Assembly: GCA_963669155.1 (NCBI GenBank) | Contig: OZ022576.1 | Coordinates: 27,802,866 to 27,866,865 of the forward strand | From: Arbacia lixula | Lineage: Eukaryota; Echinodermata; Echinoidea; Arbacioida; Arbaciidae | DNA: 64,000 nucleotides | Reading direction: 5' to 3' | Shown: one piece after another, positions 61,901 to 64,000 of the stretch | Position numbering within the stretch: the first letter of the stretch is position 1 | Layout: every line of letters begins with the position of its first letter | The notes under the pieces: model-generated | What the model saw: only the letters and a program-made list of their open reading frames with translations | What the model was told of the DNA's origin: nothing | Database searches by the model: none | Program-made: the position numbers and the translations under genes

Positions 61901-62186
61901 TTTTTGGGTAATACCACATGTATCTCTTCATGAGGCTGATGGGGTCAGAGGTCATCTAGGGGTCAAAAGGTTTGAAAAAAATATTTGAAAAGAAAACTTA
62001 GTACTGTTTATTGATTGCGAAATCAGGCGAGACTCGTGGTTTTTATTGTTACATTCTACTAATTTTATTACAGAATGTTTTTGATTAGGTTAGGTGCATT
62101 AATGTACATTAATTCTTCTGTTTTTTTGTCTCTGTTGTCATTCTGTCTCACAGGTTCTCTTGTCATGCTCACATGTCTTCCACCGA
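55911..62186 (+). CDS. RNF32: RNF32, RING finger protein 32 (5' part)
   Basis: Exons 55911-55943 (ATG), 58559-58796, 59541-59683 and 62154-62186 have AG/GT edges and agreeing phases. The start MQSRNAAKMPK runs into GGGSTALTAVAIQDHLMRNL. Next come [38 protein letters not shown] and [11 protein letters not shown]. These match the RNF32 order: [53 protein letters not shown]. C-A-I-C and C-S-H-V-F-H are the first five zinc ligands of the N-terminal RING-H2. The family has a second RING and an IQ motif further on, so at least half the protein lies beyond the window. RING proteins usually act as ubiquitin ligases; RNF32 is noted for testis expression in mammals. Confidence 0.88.
56040..56105. repeat. 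Short GC-rich hairpin (GGGACTGCTCCC)
   Basis: CGGGACTGCTCCCGTGCAGT then GGGAGCAGTCCCGG and GGCTGGTCGCAG. A related GGGACTGCTCC and GGCTGGTCGCAGTAA are present at 27945-27980. Confidence 0.7.
56250..57290 (+). mobile_element. LINE reverse-transcriptase fragment, split by a TIR element
   Basis: Before the insertion: MFADDTKLYVCS (the catalytic YADD-type box of LINE RT), LQTDLLKLKNWLQ and LKLGNQNTN. After it: VEKDLGV, LSFKNQVSQATLIQANRVL and VRRIFVNL. These follow the order of a CR1/L2/Jockey-type RT C-terminal region. Several stops and shifts show it is dead. It is a 5'-truncated remnant in RNF32 intron 1. Confidence 0.75.
56441..57031 (+). mobile_element. CAAACCGGCCCC TIR element, copy 2
   Basis: Starts GTGGTCCACAAACCGGCCCC and ends GGGGGCCGGTTTGAGGC. 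Same family as 5008-5597, inverse orientation. Internal GTAGGGGCCGGTTTCAAGG repeats the end motif. It interrupts the LINE RT frame. Confidence 0.7.
57359..58165 (-). mobile_element. Possible solo LTR (retrotransposon fossil)
   Basis: On the - strand it would run from TGTGGAAGGTTCTGG to a CA end. It has a TATA-like GGTATATATATATGAG and, further on, an AATAAA. Unique-looking, with no coding part. There is no clear target duplication, so this is tentative; it could be unrelated AT-rich intron sequence. Confidence 0.25.
58559..58796 (+). CDS. RNF32: RNF32 exon 2
   Basis: 79 codons plus one base, after a pyrimidine-rich acceptor (TCTTTAAG). TAVAIQDHLMRNLSLADPF and [13 protein letters not shown] are diagnostic. 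Donor GTAGGT. Confidence 0.9.
58797..59540. other. RNF32 intron 2
   Basis: No feature recognised. Confidence 0.5.
59541..59683 (+). CDS. RNF32: RNF32 exon 3: start of the first RING
   Basis: Completes an Ala codon with exon 2. QKMGIIDAPDQPLSENDWAQ then [15 protein letters not shown]. Donor CAG before GTGAGA. Confidence 0.92.
60270..60928. repeat. GC-rich dispersed repeat around a TTAA insertion site
   Basis: Repeated motifs CTGTCTGAATG(G/A)GTT, GTAGC.GCTAC and GCCGGC face both ways. The repeat resumes after 61656 (GACGGCAAAAATGTGTAGC), so the next element split it. Confidence 0.5.
60929..61652. mobile_element. piggyBac-like non-autonomous element (TTAA target)
   Basis: Ends CCCTATCTAGCC and GGCTAGATAGGG are perfect inverses directly flanked by TTAA (60925-60928 and 61653-61656). 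CCC/GGG ends plus TTAA duplication are the piggyBac signature. The 724-bp body has G runs next to both ends and AT-rich, ORF-free sequence. Confidence 0.8.
61683..62045. repeat. Tandem repeat element ending CAGGCGAGACTCGTGG, second copy
   Basis: Two units of the 11648-12185 family, ending with the inverse of its GGTCTCGCCTG start. Confidence 0.65.
62154..62186 (+). CDS. RNF32: RNF32 exon 4: RING H2 ligands
   Basis: 11 codons, [11 protein letters not shown], between TCTCACAG and GTAAGT. Carries the Cys, His and His ligands of the first RING. Confidence 0.9.
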
Positions 62187-62295
62187 GTAAGTATTCCATA
62201 TATGGTTTTGCATTCTGAGTATTACATTTTAATTTTCTAAGAGAATTACAAGAGAGTAGAATTAGCTTTACCATTAATGTATAACCTTATTCTTC

Positions 62296-62644
62296 TTAAA
62301 GGGCATGTACTGTACTGGGAAGGCAAAAAAGCCTTCAAAATGTAATTGTTAGCAATCTTCTTGCCAATGGTCTTAAATTCATGTATTGTCCATTTTAGAA
62401 GCTTCCTGAAAGTTATTTGCCCTCAAATGATCCACATATGGAGTAATTAATCATTAAATGTTCGGGCCGAACATTTTGAGGATTTGTGATTTAATCACTC
62501 ATTACTCCAAATATAGATCATTTGAGGGCAAATAACTTTCAGCAAGCTTCTAAAATAGACAATACAAGACCATTGGCAAGAAGATTGCTAACAATTACGT
62601 TTTGAAGGCTTTTTTGCCTTCCAAGTACAGTATATGCCCTTTAA
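62296..62644. mobile_element. TTAAAGGGCAT foldback element, copy 2
   Basis: A 349-bp hairpin, close in sequence to 3915-4287, about 110 bp downstream of RNF32 exon 4. Confidence 0.8.
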
Positions 62645-64000
62645 TGTGTTTAACGCGTATGAAAGTGTATTGTTTGTAAAGAGTTGTATTTATTAAAGCT
62701 AGATGTAAAATTTCACAAACAATTTTCAGTTTTCCTGTCTTATAGTATAAACTCTTTATGTGCCCCCCGCGCTACGCTCTCTGTGCCACGCACACAAAAG
62801 GCCTGTGCCAGGTTTTTGCACACTTTCTAAGATAAGTTCTTGAGTGATGGTTGGTATAATTTCAAATCGAATTTCAAATTTCAAAACTTTTTACATGATG
62901 GTACAGCAAGAAAATACTGTGTATATAACTTTCAGGGAATTTTATGCACTATGGGGGATGTCTTTTAATTGCATCCTGTGGCTTTATTCTTGAAAAATAT
63001 CTGTTTTTATTCAACCTATGTTTATTTCATGTCTTTTCGCTTCCTGTACACATGATTTGCATGCATATAAATGTTCTTGTTTAGACACTGGTAACGGTAT
63101 GAAGGTCATGGGTAGCTGGGGATCTAAGCTTTCTTGTGGTACCAAGTTCATTTTCAGTTTGAAAGAGGCCCATATCATAGCTTATGAGAGGTTCCTTGTT
63201 TTACGAAAGAGCAGGATGTGCGCCTTATGAGCTCCTTAGGGCTGGGTAAATTTCTAAAGAAGTTGGCCTCGGGTGTTACCTCAGTAATATTGAAATGTGT
63301 TACATATGTTTGTGCACGAATATGCCTGCCATAGGCTGTAATCTTTGTTTGGTGTCTGCAGGCCTATTGTGGAGCCAGTGAGGGCACCCTCTTTATGAAA
63401 GACCAGGAAGTGACACACCCAAACCATTTTCAAACCATAATCAATTAGGGAGCGGGTCCTTTGAAAACTTGACAAAGCATGTAAGCACAATAAACAGGAC
63501 AGGAATTAATTTCTATAGAAGAGATCCCTTGGTGTTTCCAATCAATAAAGCCACCATGTTCATGAAAGTGGTGGTTGGGTTGTAAACATTTCTGCGAAAC
63601 TCTCAAAATCAGTAAAACCACCATCTCTGTGCACATTACTCTGCCCTGTACTGAGTTAATGTAAAAATGAAAAAAATAAAAAAAAAGTTAAAAAGTATTG
63701 TGGTCGTATATTTGTGTTGAGCAAATACAGTGTTGCTCTCACTGGCAGAGCGATCTAGCGATAATTCAGAGACGAAAATCTGCCATTTCCAGTACATATT
63801 CTACAAAGACGAAGCAAGGCTTTTCCTGGGGAGGTGGCATGTTATTGACTAACTGTCCCTCAAAATCGTGAAAGAATCAGAAATTTTGAATATAAAAGAT
63901 GTCTATAACAACTGCGTGTCGGTAGAGTAACATGTGTACAATGTGTTCTTGAGCCCCCAAATAGCTGCACAGCGTTAAATACAGTACAATACGCATTTCC
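62645..64000. other. RNF32 intron 4 (open at window end)
   Basis: I searched for the next RING exon (the ACLQAFEKF-like segment) and did not see it, so the intron is at least 1.8 kb. No other feature is supported. Confidence 0.5.

Overview
The window reads as nuclear DNA of a marine invertebrate deuterostome, most likely an echinoderm such as a sea urchin. This is inferred from several things: AT-rich DNA with small exons in multi-kilobase introns, long G/C homopolymer runs, scattered ACATGTACATGT palindromes, a dense load of short terminal-inverted-repeat (TIR) elements, and four genes with clear animal relatives. No bacterial or organellar genes are seen. Species cannot be fixed from sequence alone.

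Four host genes are supported. (1) On the + strand, the 3' half of an amphiphysin/BIN1-type gene (main exons 15025-20020, one candidate small exon at 6530-6574) ends in a complete SH3 domain and a long AT-rich 3' region. (2) On the - strand, convergent with it, a ten-exon gene (40568 to 30015) encodes an amphiphysin-like BAR domain followed by a proline/glycine-rich tail and no SH3. Every exon phase I could check fits and the model gives about 436 residues. (3) On the - strand, COX14, a tiny mitochondrial complex IV assembly factor (44550-44750), has a probable non-coding first exon near 45536. (4) On the + strand, the 5' part of RNF32 (RING finger protein; exons 55911-55943, 58559-58796, 59541-59683, 62154-62186) continues beyond the window. 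The two BAR/SH3-family genes lie tail to tail, which suggests an old inverted duplication of an amphiphysin-type gene. COX14 and RNF32 are unrelated in function.

Between and inside these genes lies a zoo of mobile and repetitive DNA. A Tc1/mariner element (7446-9142) has an apparently intact DD34E transposase, and its empty target site survives in a second copy of the host repeat near 47190-47330. Non-autonomous TIR or foldback elements include two TTAAAGGG-ended families with two copies each, a piggyBac-like TTAA element, a pogo-like element, a Harbinger-like element, and a family with ends reading AACAACAAAAA (2.2 kb and 0.74 kb copies). A LINE reverse-transcriptase fragment at 56250-57290 is split by a TIR element.

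The most unusual structures are these: a 45-bp minisatellite (about 31780-32709) in which each unit repeats the exon-7 splice donor of the BAR gene; a 6.8-kb TIR-bounded region (48718-55506) that carries two broken exons of a Groucho/TLE gene; and elements whose bodies are arrays of short repeats arranged in mirrored orientation (38269-40340; 50262-52052; 34727-36948). Together these suggest a class of non-autonomous DNA elements that grow by amplifying their own short internal motifs.
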